Shown here one piece after another: positions 1 through 12,300 of a stretch of 64,000 nucleotides of DNA. A model generated the notes under the pieces. That model did not search any database, had not been told where the DNA came from, and saw nothing but the letters and a program-made list of their open reading frames with translations. A program made the translations under genes and the position numbers. The stretch comes from Humulus lupulus. Its lineage: Eukaryota; Streptophyta; Magnoliopsida; Rosales; Cannabaceae. The DNA lies in the NCBI RefSeq assembly GCF_963169125.1, contig NC_084802.1, positions 18,042,896-18,106,895 on the forward strand, read 5' to 3'. The first letter of the stretch is position 1, and each line of letters begins with the position of its first letter.

Positions 1-79
1 ATATATTGTACTCTGTTCTGTAATTCATTACATTCACAATCAATAAAATTCTGCCTTTGATTTCTTCATTTCCGCAATA
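1..79 (+). repeat. 3' part of the left LTR of copia A
   Basis: Nearly identical to 4816-4894, including the AATAAA-containing stretch (CAATCAATAAAA) and the terminal GCAATA. The primer binding site follows directly. Confidence 0.9.
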
Positions 80-94
80 TGGTATCAGAGCGGG
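80..94 (+). promoter_or_regulatory. Primer binding site of copia A (initiator tRNA-Met)
   Basis: TGGTATCAGAGCGGG directly after the LTR is the plant copia primer site complementary to the 3' end of initiator tRNA-Met. Confidence 0.9.
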
Positions 95-251
95 AAAGAA
101 AAGCTTTCCCCCGATCTTGAGACTTCACCTCCATCATCGCTGTGTCACCTTCTTCTCCAGCGATCTCTTCACCAGAGTTAACTATCTTCCCAGCTCTGTG
201 TTCTCTGCTTTCTGATCAAGTGTTCTCCACCTAATCTTTCTTCATTCCAAG

Positions 252-3200
252 ATGTCAAATGAAAATCAACCAAGTCCAGCTGCAATCGGAGACAACTCTG
301 CTCAAACCACTATCAGAGAATCCGTGACTCCGATCGTACAAAGAAATCAAGCTCAACAGATGGTTCAACAAAGGAATCCTCTGGAAGATCCATCAGATCC
401 TTATTATCTTCACCATGCCGACAATCTAGGTAATGTACTGGTTTCTCAACTACTCACGGGACAAGATAATTACATGTCGTGGAGTAGAGCAATGCAATTG
501 GCGATTTCAGTCAAGAACAAACTCGGGTTCTTGGATGGTTCGATTTCTAAACCTTCTCCTACTGATCCTATTTTGTGTAATGCATGGACTAGAAATAACA
601 ATATTGTCATCTCTTGGATCTTGAATTTTGTGTCTAAAGAAATTTCCTCTAGTATCTTGTATGACGAATCTGCTGCAGCTATATGGAATGATCTGAAGGT
701 TCGGTTTCATCAAAAGAATGGGCCACACATATACAATTTAAGAAAAAGCTTGATGAATCTAAAACAAGATACCCAAGGAATTAGCATGTATTTCACCAAA
801 CTTAAAACTATTTGGGAACAATTATCTCAATACCGGCCCTCTTGCATTTGCAATAGCTGCACCTGTGGTGGTGTCAAGAAGCTCCAAGAACACTACCACA
901 TGGAATATATCATGTCATTCCTAATGGGTTTATCAGATTCTTACTCACAAGTTAGGAGCAGCATTCTCCTCATGGGCCCTCTGCCCGAAGTTAATAGAGT
1001 GTTCCATCTGGTTACTCAAGAAGAAAACCAGAGAGAAAACTCGAATGCTGCAGTTGATCAAAACCCGAGTATGGCCTTTGCCTTCCAAGGTGACAAGAAC
1101 AATTCGAGCAAATCGGATTCGAATGGAAACAGGTCATATCCACAGAAGAGGAATAGACCTTTCTGCACTCACTGCAATATTCATGGTCACACCATCGAAA
1201 AGTGTTATAAAGTACATGGATACCCTCTTGGTTACAACAAGAACAATAAAGGGAAAGATGAAATGGCAAATCAAATTCAAACCAGCAGTGAAACTGGAGC
1301 TGCTGCTAGTGACAGTCAAACACTTCTCCCTCAACTCACCTCAACACAATATCAGCAACTCCTGAACTTACTTGCTGTGCAACAATCTGGTATGGCCACA
1401 TCAGACCAACATATATCTTCAACAGGTAACACAGGTATCGTACTCTCCAATATATCTTCTTTTCCTATCCATGGATCATGGATCTTAGATTCTGGAGAAA
1501 TAAGACACATCTGTTCTAATATCAAGCTTTTTCAATTTATCTGCAATGTCACTCCCACTAGTCTCCTGCTGCCTAATAATGAAAAATTATTGGTCAATAA
1601 AAGTGGTTCAGTTGCTGTCTCACCCCATCTAACACTAAATGATGTTTTATATGTGCCAACCTTTAAATACAATATCATTTCAGTAAGTTTTCTGACTGAT
1701 CAAAATGCCCTTTATGTCAAATTCTTTACTGATTCTTTCATCATACAGGACACCATCCACAAGAGGATGATTGGAAAAGGTGAATCCAAGAATGGCCTCT
1801 ACATACTGGATTCCACAGCTAATGATTCTCCTATTCTCTCTATAAGTGCTGATGTTTGGCATTCTAGGCTAGGACATCTTTCTCATAAGTACTTACATTT
1901 ACTTAGAAATAAAATGAATTGTAACACTGCTATTTTACACAAAGATTCCCCTTGCTATGTGTGTCCCTTGGCAAAACAGAAAAGACTTCCTTTTCCTAAC
2001 AACAATAACTTTGCTTGTAATGTCTTTGATCTTATAAATTGTGATATTTGGGGACCATACCACATTACTTCACATTCTGGACACAGATTTTTTCTTACTT
2101 TAGTTGATGATCATTCAAGATTCACTTGGACTTATCTCTTGAAACATAAATCTGATGCTTTGAATATTATTCCTCAGTTTGTATCTTATGTACAGAATCA
2201 ATTTAACTGTATGATTAAGAAATTCAGATCAGATAATGCTCTTGAACTTGTTTTCAAAGAATTTTTCCAGAAACATGGTATTCTACATGATTTTTCTTGT
2301 GTTGAAACTCCTGAGCAAAATGTCGTTGCTGAAAGAAAGCATCAGCATTTACTGAATGTGGCCAAGGCTCTTTGCTTTCAAGCTCATATCCCTATTCGAT
2401 TCTGGACAGAATGTCTAATGACTGCTGCCTTTCTCATCAATAGAACCCCTACACCTAACCTGAAAAATCGATCTCCTTTTGAGCTGCTATTTAAAAAGGA
2501 ACCCGACTACAGTTATTTGAGAAGTTTTGGTTGTTTAGTTTTTGCTTCCACTCCCACAGCACATAGATCTAAATTTGCTCCTAGAGCTCGCACTTGTGTC
2601 TTTATGGGATATCCATAGGGAGTAAAAGGTTACAAACTTTATGACATCAACTCTAAACAGTTTTTCACATCTAGAAATGTTGTTTTTCATGAAAACATTT
2701 ATCCTTTTCATAAACTAAATGATGATGTCACTAACATTGATCCTTTTACAGATCTTGTTATACCTTCTTCTGTTATAACTAATACTCCTATAAATGATTA
2801 CCCTACACAACAAGCTAACCCTGCAGAACCAAGCTTACAGTCTCCAAGTGATAATGCTTCAGCTTCTACTGCACCTAGCATACAACCAACTCCCACTGAT
2901 CCTATCAACAGCCCATCTAGGGAACCTGCTGCACCTCCCAGAAGAACAAACAGACTCACTAGACCACCAATCTATCTCAAAGATTTTCAATGTTACTCTT
3001 CCATTCAAGATCAATCTTCTACTCCACATCCTCTTAATAAATTTCTTTCTTACACTCGTTTAGCCAATTCTTACAAGGATTTTATCCTTGCAGTTACTTC
3101 TCAAAAGGAACCACAGACATACCAACAAGCAATACAATTCAGCCAATGGCTAGATGCCATGAACACAGAACTCACTGCCCTTAGGAACAACAAGACTTGG

Positions 3201-4658
3201 TCTGTTGTTCCACTCCCACCAGGCAAAAGAGCAATTGGTTGCTGTTGGGTATACAAGATCAAATTTAACAGTGATGGATCCGTTGAGAGGCACAAAGCTC
3301 GACTTGTAGCTCAAGGATACACGCAACAAGAAGGACTTGACTTCTTTGATACTTTTTCCCCAGTGGCCAAAATGGTCACATTCAAGTTACTCCTTGATGT
3401 TTCCACTGTGAAACAATGGCATATGTTGCAACTCGACATTAACAATGCCTTCTTAAATGTTGACCTCAATGAAGAGGTCTATATGCAATTGCCACCAGGA
3501 CTAACTTTGTCATCTTCTTTGTCTACAGATTCGAACCTGGTTTGCAAACTTCACAAATCAATTTATGGACTTCGACAATCATCCAGAAAATGGTACAAAA
3601 AGTTATCCGAGGCTTTACTCCAAGAAGGGTTCAAGCAATCCCAGGCAGATTATACTCTTTTCACACGAGGCACAAATGATCAGTTCATTTCTCTTCTCGT
3701 TTATGTCGATGACATAGTTCTAACTGGACCAAATCTTGCTACTTTACACCAGCTCCAAGCTTCTCTACATCAGAAATTTAAGCTCAAGGCTCTCGGACCC
3801 TTACGATATTTTCTTGGCTTTGAAATAGCCAAAGGAAAAGATGGTCTGTTTCTTTCTCAACGCAAGTATACGATTCAATTAATCGAAGACACGGGTTATG
3901 CAGGCTGCAAACCAGCAAAAACACCCATGGATCCGCGAATGAAACTGGATGATCAACAAGGGGAACCTCTTACTAATCCTTCCTCATATCGTCAGCTGAT
4001 TGAAAAACTTCTATACTTGACCCTATCGAGACCGGACATCACATATGCTGTGAATTGTCTAAGCCAATTCATGACAAACCCACGAAGCACACATTTACAG
4101 GCATTAAACCATCTACTTCGATACCTCAAAGGATGTCCCGGACAAGGTCTACTTTATTCACCAAATTCTTCCTTACATCTCAGAGGTTTCTCCGACTCTG
4201 ATTGGGCTTCCTGTCCTATCACACGACGCTCCACAACCGGTTTTTGTATCTTCATAGGAGATTGCCTAATATCCTGGAAGACCAAGAAACAACCTACTAT
4301 TTCTAAAAGCTCTGCCGAAGCAGAATACAGGGCCCTAGCAGCAACTGCGAGCAAGATCACATGGCTTCATTACCTCCTCAACGACTTGCAACTACAGCAA
4401 ACTAAGCCAGCTTTCATTTATTGTGACAATCAGTCAGCAATACACATTGCCAACAATCCCACATTTCATGAGCGAACTAAACATATAGAACTTGATTGTC
4501 ACTTCATTCGTGACAAAATTAACAACTCCACTATTCGCCTTATCCTTGTTTCCAGCAACCTACAACTTGCAGATGTCTTTACTAAACCTTTACCATCTAC
4601 CACTCTCAATTCCCACATCATCAAGATGTCTGTATATAATCTATACAGTCCACCTTGA
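252..4658 (+). pseudogene. copia A gag-pol polyprotein, one in-frame stop
   Basis: One reading frame runs from ATG 252 to TGA 4658 and is broken only by TAG at 2616-2618, just after the integrase core. The two halves (788 and about 680 codons) are in the same phase. Visible parts, numbered from ATG 252: gag with LTGQDNYMSWSRAM; CX2CX4HX4C zinc knuckle starting at Cys305; protease DSG at Asp413, followed by E-I instead of the usual A-T; integrase residues Asp598, Asp661 and Glu694; RT YVDD near 3702; RNase H with the YCDNQSA motif. The stop separates integrase from RT, so the copy should not make a full polyprotein. It could still be mobilised in trans, since LTR, primer site and polypurine tract are present. 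Confidence 0.93.
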
Positions 4659-4665
4659 GGGGGGG
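4657..4665 (+). promoter_or_regulatory. Polypurine tract of copia A
   Basis: GAGGGGGGG overlaps the polyprotein stop codon and abuts the right LTR. This is the usual site for plus-strand priming. Confidence 0.85.
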
Positions 4666-4666
4666 C

Positions 4667-4894
4667 TAACAAGAATATAGTTAATTGGTGTATTATTGGT
4701 TATATGTATTCAGCTGTTACCTTTAGTTGTTAGTTGTTTAGTTACAGTACTGATTAGTTATTTTGGGTTGTTAAGAATATCGGTTAAGTTTGTTAACCGA
4801 CTTCTACTGTGCTATATATATTGTACTATGTTCTGTAATTCATTACATTCACAATCAATAAAATCCTTCCTTTGATTTCTTCATTTCCGCAATA
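4667..4894 (+). repeat. Right LTR of copia A (about 228 bp)
   Basis: Starts after the polypurine tract and ends GCAATA like the left LTR. TATA-like CTATATATA lies near 4812. The ends are not TG...CA; copia B in this window also has non-TG/CA ends of similar form. The start is uncertain by one or two bases. Confidence 0.8.
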
Positions 4895-5729
4895 TAAAGT
4901 ATTTTCGACATTATCATCATTTCTGTGTATTTTTGTAGTTCCCACAGTGGTGGTGGTCAGCGGCGAAACATAAGATGATAATTTGATCTTTGCCATTACT
5001 TACTCATTACTGTCTTACATGAGAAACATACATCAAGAGAGAGAGAGAGAGAGAGATGTCATGAAGACCAGCAATCGATTGTTGCAGAGCGGAGCACCGA
5101 GATCAATCCAAAATTTTATAAACTTGTTTTTGAGGTCAATGAACATGTCACAGAAAGACCAAGAGTTGTGAACATGTCACCGAGGTAGCGGCTTCACTGT
5201 TAACGACGAACAAGATTTTAGCTAGATGAGGAGTAGACTTCCAGGCAGTGGTGAGTGTGAGGGATATGCGTATGGAAAGAGTCGATTGGTTACCATCATT
5301 TACACTATTATCTCTGTAACTATGGCATCAACTCTCTTACCAACTTTTTTGCTAGCCATATCTGCCGTCATCATTTCTCTAGTGTGATCACCACCTTTTC
5401 ATTTTGGTTCATGTCAATCTTCTTCTTCTTCTCTCTCTATATATATATATATTTATGCATATCGTGTATATATTTTATTTTTATGATGTTTCTTAGTTTC
5501 ATGCTAAGTCGGTGGGTGAATGCTTTTCTTGAATGAAAGCAACAAAAAAAAAATTCTGCATATTGAATATATATATATATATATTATACACATAAAGTTG
5601 AGTGCATGCTTTCCAATAATGAAAGCAACAAAAAAAATGTGCATATTAAATATATATATATACATATATAAAGTATAGCCCTCATAACAAAATATATATA
5701 TATTATAGTATATAGAGGGCTATAATGTT
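4895..5729. other. Intergenic: GA microsatellite and AT-rich repeats, no gene seen
   Basis: Contains a (GA)n run near 5036-5056, AT dinucleotide runs near 5437-5450, 5568-5584 and 5651-5663, and an imperfect tandem duplication of about 80 bp (5518-5580 and 5601-5665, both with ATGAAAGCAACAAAAAAA). A short inverted pair TATAGCCCTC / GAGGGCTATA lies near 5674 and 5715. No coding frame looks real. Confidence 0.6.
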
Positions 5730-6710
5730 TTGGGGGAGTATTGCAAATTTCAGTTTTTAGTATTTTTATTATTAATTTAATTTATGTTTTTTTTAAGTAT
5801 ACTTATAATTTTAGTTTATATTTAATATATGTTGTGTTATTTTTGTGTTATTTTTTTTTAATTGTGTAGATTTATTTGTAGTTGTTTTCATGTTATTTTT
5901 GTATTGTTTTAGATTTATGAATGATTGTTTTCACATTTGTTTTTAGTGGTTTAGATTTATCTCTATTTTTATTCCAATTTTATTTTATTTCTTATTTCTT
6001 ACATTCTCTCTTAACTTATTATCCTACCACTCTCTCTCCATTTGTTTCTTTTATCTAGTCACATGTTATCTTTCATTCTTATTATTATATTTTGAATTTT
6101 AAAAAAAAAAATGTGTTAGTATGCGATAGGTTGACTTCTAGTTGTTCAATTGTTATTTTTTAGTTATTTTTTAATGCAGTGGGTTGATGTCTCGTTGTTA
6201 TCAAATTATTGTTTTTCAGTTGTCTTTTAACGTGTTAGTATGTAGTGTGTTGATGTCTAGTTGTTGTCTAATTGTTATTTTCTAGTTGTTTTTTTTTTAA
6301 TTATATTGCAGCGTGTTACTTTTTAAAATGTAATGGGGTTGCACTGTGTTGTTATGGGGTTGTTGTTTTTGTGTTGTTTAAATTTTATGTATAGTTTTTT
6401 CATGTTAGTTTTTAGTTGTTTAAGTTTATTTATAGTTGTTCTGTTGTTGTGTTGATGTCTATTTATTGTTTAGTTGTTTGCAGATATATTTTAATTTATT
6501 TTAAAAAAAAAACATGTTAGTATGCAGTGGGTTAATGTTTAGTTGTTGTCTTAGTGTTGTTTTTTAGTTGTTTTATTGACACAGTATTTTTGTAAATATA
6601 AAACTTTAAAAACGTATTTTTGATAACTTAAGTTAGTATTTTTGACAAAAAAAATTAGGGACCGTAAAAAAGCAAAAAAATACAAAAATAAGTATATTTT
6701 TTTAAAAAAA
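5730..6710 (+). repeat. Dispersed repeat rich in GTTGTTTTT motifs, inverted partner at 33745-34530
   Basis: Low-complexity DNA made of variants of TTAGTTGTTGTCTAGTTGTT and ATGTCTAGTTGTTGTC. It ends in a distinctive block containing TAAAAACGTATTTTTGA and GGGACCGTAAAAAAG. The reverse complement of the same block order occurs at 33745-34530 in intron 3. It looks like a non-coding repeat family; I cannot assign a class. Confidence 0.65.
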
Positions 6711-8940
6711 TCTCATTTTAATCACATAAGAAAAATTGTTACTCAGTATAATAGTGAGTAACTTTTAATTGTAAGAAAAAAAAATGGTAAATAATATTTG
6801 GTTACTAAAAATTATTATATTGATATGAGGTAGCATATTTAATAGTTTTGCAACTAATGAGAATTTGCAATAATGCAATACAATAATATCGTAATTATGC
6901 ACGTATAGAAGAATTAGTTAAATTCATTTACCAATTAAGTTTGTTAGAAAATTAAATAGTTTGTTTCAGCTGCAATCCTCATTTTTTATATTTTGTAATA
7001 CTTAGATCTCGAAAATTAATTTTGTATTAATTAGATCTCCAATCTTTTCAAATCATATCATTTATGTCCCTAAATTATATTTTTATTTCTTTTTTCTTTC
7101 AAAATACATAAATAAAATATAAAAAATGTGAATCAATCTTAAAAAAAATTAGATTACTTAATTTATAACAATATCAAACATGATATTGAAAAAATATATA
7201 TTTTCATGACATTTCAAAAATATTTAATGATTTTATAAATTAAATTAGTTTTTCATTAAAAAAATTCTTATAAATTTTTAATATTAATAACTGAACTATC
7301 ACGAGATTATTAATATTTATAATGTCCATATTTATTTTTTATTTTACAAATTTTTTCTATAATGCAACTTATAAATAATCATATATATATGCACATAAAT
7401 AATTTTATATATACTATTATTAAAAGAATGTATAAAATAAAAATGCATAATCATAATAAAAATTGACAATATCAAGATAATGGAGATAACATAGTTATTA
7501 ATATTAATTATAAAACAACAATGTAGGAAAGAATATTTTTTTTAATAAAACATTAATTTAATTTATAAAAATATTAAATATTTTTAAAAAGGTCATGAAA
7601 ATATTTTTTTCTCATGTTATGTTTGTTATTGTCATAAATTAAATGTCCAAACATTTTAAAAATGATTCACCATTTATTTTATATTTTTTATGTATTTTCA
7701 AAGAAAAAATTTAACAAAAATAACATTTAAGAACCTAAATAATATGATTTAGAAAAATTAAGGACTTAACTGATACAAAATTAACTTTTTAGACCTAAGT
7801 GTTATAAAATATACAGAATAGGACCACAACTAAAAATAACCCAAAATCAAACTCCAAAAGTTTGGTGGAAAGTATTAGACATTTAATACAATTTTATTTG
7901 GTGCTGTAAAGTGTATACTTTTTTTTTTGTACCAAGACATTATTATTAGAAAATTTCTAGAAGCCGACTCTACTCTTAACTCTTAAGCCATGATCGAAGG
8001 CTCCTAATTTTAGAAAGCCACCAAATTTTTAATACTATATTTAATTCTTTTTAAATAGTACCTGGCGATGAAAAAACCTAAATTTTTTATTTTGTATGAC
8101 TTAAATACCAAAATTTTTTTTTTTTTTTTGAAATACTTTCTGTCTTCTGTCACACTTTTGTAGCAACTATAAGTACATCGTCGTTAAGTGTCAGGCAAGT
8201 GTTTATATGCCAGCCTCTGATTGATCTAGAATAATAATATTTTTTAAATTTATTTCAATATTTAAAAATTAAACAAAAACTCATTGAAAATCCATTAAAT
8301 GATTAAAAATTACAAAATTGTGACTTTTAATTAAATTAAGATTAAAAACTATTTTCAAAAATTCAAACTTATACAACTTGCAATATCTCCTAATTGGCCT
8401 TGTTTAATTTGGGGTTCCACATTTAATGATGGAAAATAATTTAGTAATTTTACTTGTAAAAATAATTAATAAATAATTATTTATCTAAATTACAATTACA
8501 TAATTATCATTTACAAAAATATTAGATTCAATTTTTATATTTGTAAATAATTTAAAATTCAAAATTAAAATATAAAAAGTTATATTTTGACGACATATTA
8601 AAATTCTTTTTATGGCATGTCGCTAAAAATATAACCATTCTAATGACTTAGCTATTGAAAAAAAAAATTACAATATACATATATTCATATAATATATTAT
8701 ATAGATATAAAATAAAAGAGTTATGATATGTGCACCAAAACATAACAACAAATGACGTGACAGTTTTATTTAACTAATCAAATTTATTTCATGCGGAACT
8801 TACTGTTTTAAAAAACAATACTACATCAGTTGGTGTAATGTTTTGATACCTAATTTTGGTGCCGATATTATTATTTAAAATAAAATGAATCTTTGAAATA
8901 ATATTTTTATAACAATTAAAACCTAATAATAATTAGATAG
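6711..8940. other. AT-rich intergenic DNA, no gene seen
   Basis: About 2.2 kb of very AT-rich sequence with frequent stops in all frames. Apart from the MITE candidate at 8719-8870 I see no coding region or RNA gene. Confidence 0.6.
8719..8870. mobile_element. Possible small MITE
   Basis: About 150 bp with imperfect inverted ends (TGTGCACCAAAAC at the left, ATTTTGGTGCCGA at the right) and AT-rich flanks. No target duplication was settled, so the call rests on the terminal symmetry alone. Confidence 0.35.
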
Positions 8941-9097
8941 TTAGGTAATCCATACTCAGCCAGACTGCCCTATCTAGGCATTCCTCTATTCTATACAAGT
9001 AAAGTTAGTATATCTATCCCTTCACACAGTATTTTCGAATAATTTCATTTTATTAGCTACTCATATTTGTCTGTTATTCTCTCTCTTTCCAGTTGAG
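8941..9097 (+). promoter_or_regulatory. Probable core promoter and 5' UTR of the prenyltransferase gene
   Basis: The 157 bp before the ATG are less AT-extreme than the upstream DNA. A weak TATA-like CTATACAAG lies at 8991-8999, about 100 bp from the start codon, and CT-rich 5'-UTR-like sequence (TTCTCTCTCTTTCC) at 9076-9089. The start context is TTGAGATGG, with A at -3. Transcription start not determined. Confidence 0.35.
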
Positions 9098-9367
9098 ATG
9101 GAGCTCTCATCAGCTTGTAATCTTTCACTTAAACCTAATTATTATTATTATCCAACTTCATTATTCCCAAGTAATAATAGTTATAATAATCTCAAGGCCT
9201 CATCTTATTACCAAACACAGAGACCTATCAAATGTTGTAGTTATTCTCCTTCAAAATATTGCTCCACCAAGAAGTTGCAGACAACACATCTACTTGGGCT
9301 CTATGCAAAACACAAATGCTTGAAACCTTTTTCAATCGGTCATCTTCCAAGGCCAAATTCCCTTACG
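9098..9367 (+). CDS. Prenyltransferase exon 1 (transit peptide)
   Basis: Codons 1-90, phase 0 at the donor (ACG|GTACAC). The MELSS start and TTHLLGLY match the N-terminal pattern of hop prenyltransferases. Poly-Tyr and Asn-rich runs lie in the presumed transit peptide. An overlapping frame starting at 9093 has no family resemblance. Confidence 0.88.
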
Positions 9368-12300
9368 GTACACATGCTTAATTACTTTATTTTTATTTCG
9401 CATTAGTATGTTCTTATTTTTTACGGTTCTAGAAAGATTTTTTCAAAAAGAAAAAATATACCTCATTTAAAAAATATAACTCACACATAACTTACACATG
9501 TATCAACTACACATATACTAAAACAGATGTGTCCAAAATTTTCAAATATTTTCAAAAATTTTAGACAGTTAGCCTACTTTTAATATTTTTTTACAAAATT
9601 GTGTTTGTCTAAAAATTCGACCGGCTGACTAAAATTTTCAACGAGTTGTTTGAATTAAACTATTATTTGCAGCAAAAAAACCGCTGCAAATAATTCTGGA
9701 TTTTGTCGTAATTGACCTTTATTTGCGGCGAAAATTTTAAATAATTCACCCCAAATACAATATATTTTCACCGCAAATAGTGTAACAAAAATTAAAAAAA
9801 TTAATTTAATATATTGTTATACCCAAAAATTGGAAATCAATGACGTGGCAATAAATGTGACAAGTAGCAGTGCATGGTCAGTAAAAGACACGTTAATAGT
9901 CAATAAATACATTGACTCCTTAGAGTTGTGATAAAGTGACCCGGTAGACTGACGAAGAATTTAGACTGCTTCAAAGATGTCATAACCAAGCCAAGTGCAC
10001 CTTGGTCCTAGGAGGCTAAGGAGAATGCATCCTAGGAGGCTAAGGGGAGTGCATCCTAGGAGAGCCAAGAGAGTGATCCTAGGAGAGCTAAGGAGGTTGC
10101 CTCGGACCTATCCGGGGTGAGATGCCAAGGAGGTTGCCTCGGACCTATCCGAGGTGAGAAGCCAAGGAGATTGCCTCGGACCACCTTGGTCCGAGGAGAA
10201 GCCAAGGAGATTGGTTCGAGGAGAAACATGGCATACTAGAGGAGAGTGCCATGTTAGAGGAGAGAAGTGCATGTCCTACCACCTTGGTCCGAGGAGACCC
10301 AAGAATTTGGTCCGAGGAGAAACATGGCATGCTAGAGGAGAGTGCCATGTTAGAGGAGAGAAGTGCATGTCCTACCACCTTGGTCCGAGGAGACCCCAAG
10401 AATTTGGTCTGAGGAGAAACATGGCATGCTAGAGGAGAGTGCCATGTTAGAGGAGAGAAGTGCATGTTCACCATGCACAAGTCCTACCACCATGCACGTT
10501 CGACCAGCACTTGCATGGGTGGTCAGTAGGAGGTGGATCAACTAGCTAGAGGAGACTAAGTCAAGATTCCCAGAGACAGCTTCAACAACATACGCGGGAA
10601 TCTCTCATTCTTCCCACAAATGGGGGGTTTGTTACATTTCGAATTTTGAATGTTTCTTTGTAATATAAATATAAGATGAATAATAAAATATCTCTATCGT
10701 AAGGGGATATCAGTTGAGGATCCCAGGCCTATAAATAGAGAGCTTATGGGATGAGAGAGGAGCTTCTTTATGCTTCTTCTTTCTAGAGAGAGAAAATTGG
10801 GTCTGTGGATTCTAGAGAGAGAAAGTGCTGATATTTGAGAGAACTCTTGTATTTTCACAATTTGTACTGAAGAAACTCAGTTGGCTCAGTCCATCTGATC
10901 TTGAGTATAGATATATAAATCACAACTCTAAGTGGATTAGGCTATTACCGACAATCGGGGCTGAACCACTATAAAATCTCTTGTGTTGTTTATCTTTCTG
11001 TTCATAAACTGTCTGTTGTCGTTTACATTCTCTTGAAGGCTTGTCGTATTTGACTGTACGCCCTGGTTTTCCCACGGGCTGATTAGCAGGTCGAGCCTCG
11101 GACTAATCATGGTTAGTCCGTAAATTCCCCCAGGCCAGGGCTCCTGTTTTCGAGTTCGTACTCTATTAGCTCGAGGTATCCTCAAGAACTCGCCAAGGTT
11201 GCCCAAGACTGGGGGAAGGAGTCCGAAGGCCGAAGGTCGGGTCAGGGGAGAAGCTCGTGGTACGAGCTGCTCCTGGATCTCTGACCCTTTGTAAAGTCAA
11301 CACACGCAAGATAAACGTGCCTATATCTGACATCACGTGTCCGATATCTCCCTGACTTTTCGGACACGCAGCAGGAACGTGCGTATTCAGACACCCACGG
11401 CTGGGTTGGGCCGTGCGGCCCATTATCTTCTTACCTATCGATTTGACCATACTTATGTGTCAGGTTTAGGAATTAATCATGAATGTCACAGAGTTGATAT
11501 GACAAATAAGAAGGTCATGGGATGACCTCCCTACCGACTTGAGGTGCCTTCTCCTATAAATATGGAGACCCTGGGAGTTGATAAGGGTTGGAACAAATAG
11601 TCTCTGAAGAGATATACTTTGTAACCAAATAATCAGAATATATCAATAATATTGACTAGTGGAGTAGAAGGATTTTAACCTTTGAACCACTTAAAAACGT
11701 GTCTTGAGTCACCAAGTTCATCCTTTAAGATTTCATATCTGTGACGGTTCTACTTTCAGCACTAATCACTTTCTCTTCTTCTCTTAATTACCTGTTGGCG
11801 AAGAACCGCGTCAGCATTGACGTTCTCACGTCGTTGGCTAAAAACGCAGCCAACATATATAATAAATTTTAAATCAGAATTGTAGTCTCCATTAATTGAT
11901 AAGAAAATAGATCATACAATCTAATATTAATAATTGTCTTAATAGTATTAAAACAAATAAACACTACTATTTATATACTATATAATTTATCATAAGTTGA
12001 TTGCATCATCATCGTCACTGTCTTCTGAAAACTGAATGACTGAGAGCGATGGAGATCGTGGCGGAGGTGCTGACGAAGACGTGCCATTTCTAAATGTAGA
12101 TTGAGGTGGGACTGCAGGGGAACATATGTAGTCGTGTCATCTCCGAACATATATGGAGGTTGTGGTGGAGCTTGTGAAGGTGTAGCCGCATACATCTCCC
12201 ACCATTGAGTTACTTCATTTGATCTCATTTTTGAGGTGGTAGACAGGATTCAGGAGGAAGGCACTGAGACAGGAACTCAGTGTTTGCTTTGTATTGTCTC

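Larger units (their letters stand above)
1..4894 (+). mobile_element. Ty1/copia LTR retrotransposon (copia A), left LTR cut by window edge
   Basis: The copia order is present: LTR end, tRNA-Met primer site, gag, zinc knuckle, protease, integrase, RT, RNase H, polypurine tract, LTR. The first 79 bases match the end of the right LTR with about four differences. The internal part is about 4.6 kb, normal for the superfamily. A possible target duplication after the right LTR (TAAAG) cannot be checked because the left flank is outside the window. The domain order excludes Ty3/gypsy. Confidence 0.95.

Noticed and set aside
80..94. tRNA-Met-like sequences at 80, 18623, 28153 and 61240
   Set aside because: Only short complements of the tRNA 3' end; they are retroelement primer sites, not tRNA genes.
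10145..10545. Several overlapping open frames of 60-111 codons on both strands
   Set aside because: They follow the 97-bp minisatellite; the peptides are repeats with no domain.
11971..12228. 85-codon minus-strand frame as a transposase gene
   Set aside because: No transposase motif visible; kept only as a possible remnant.
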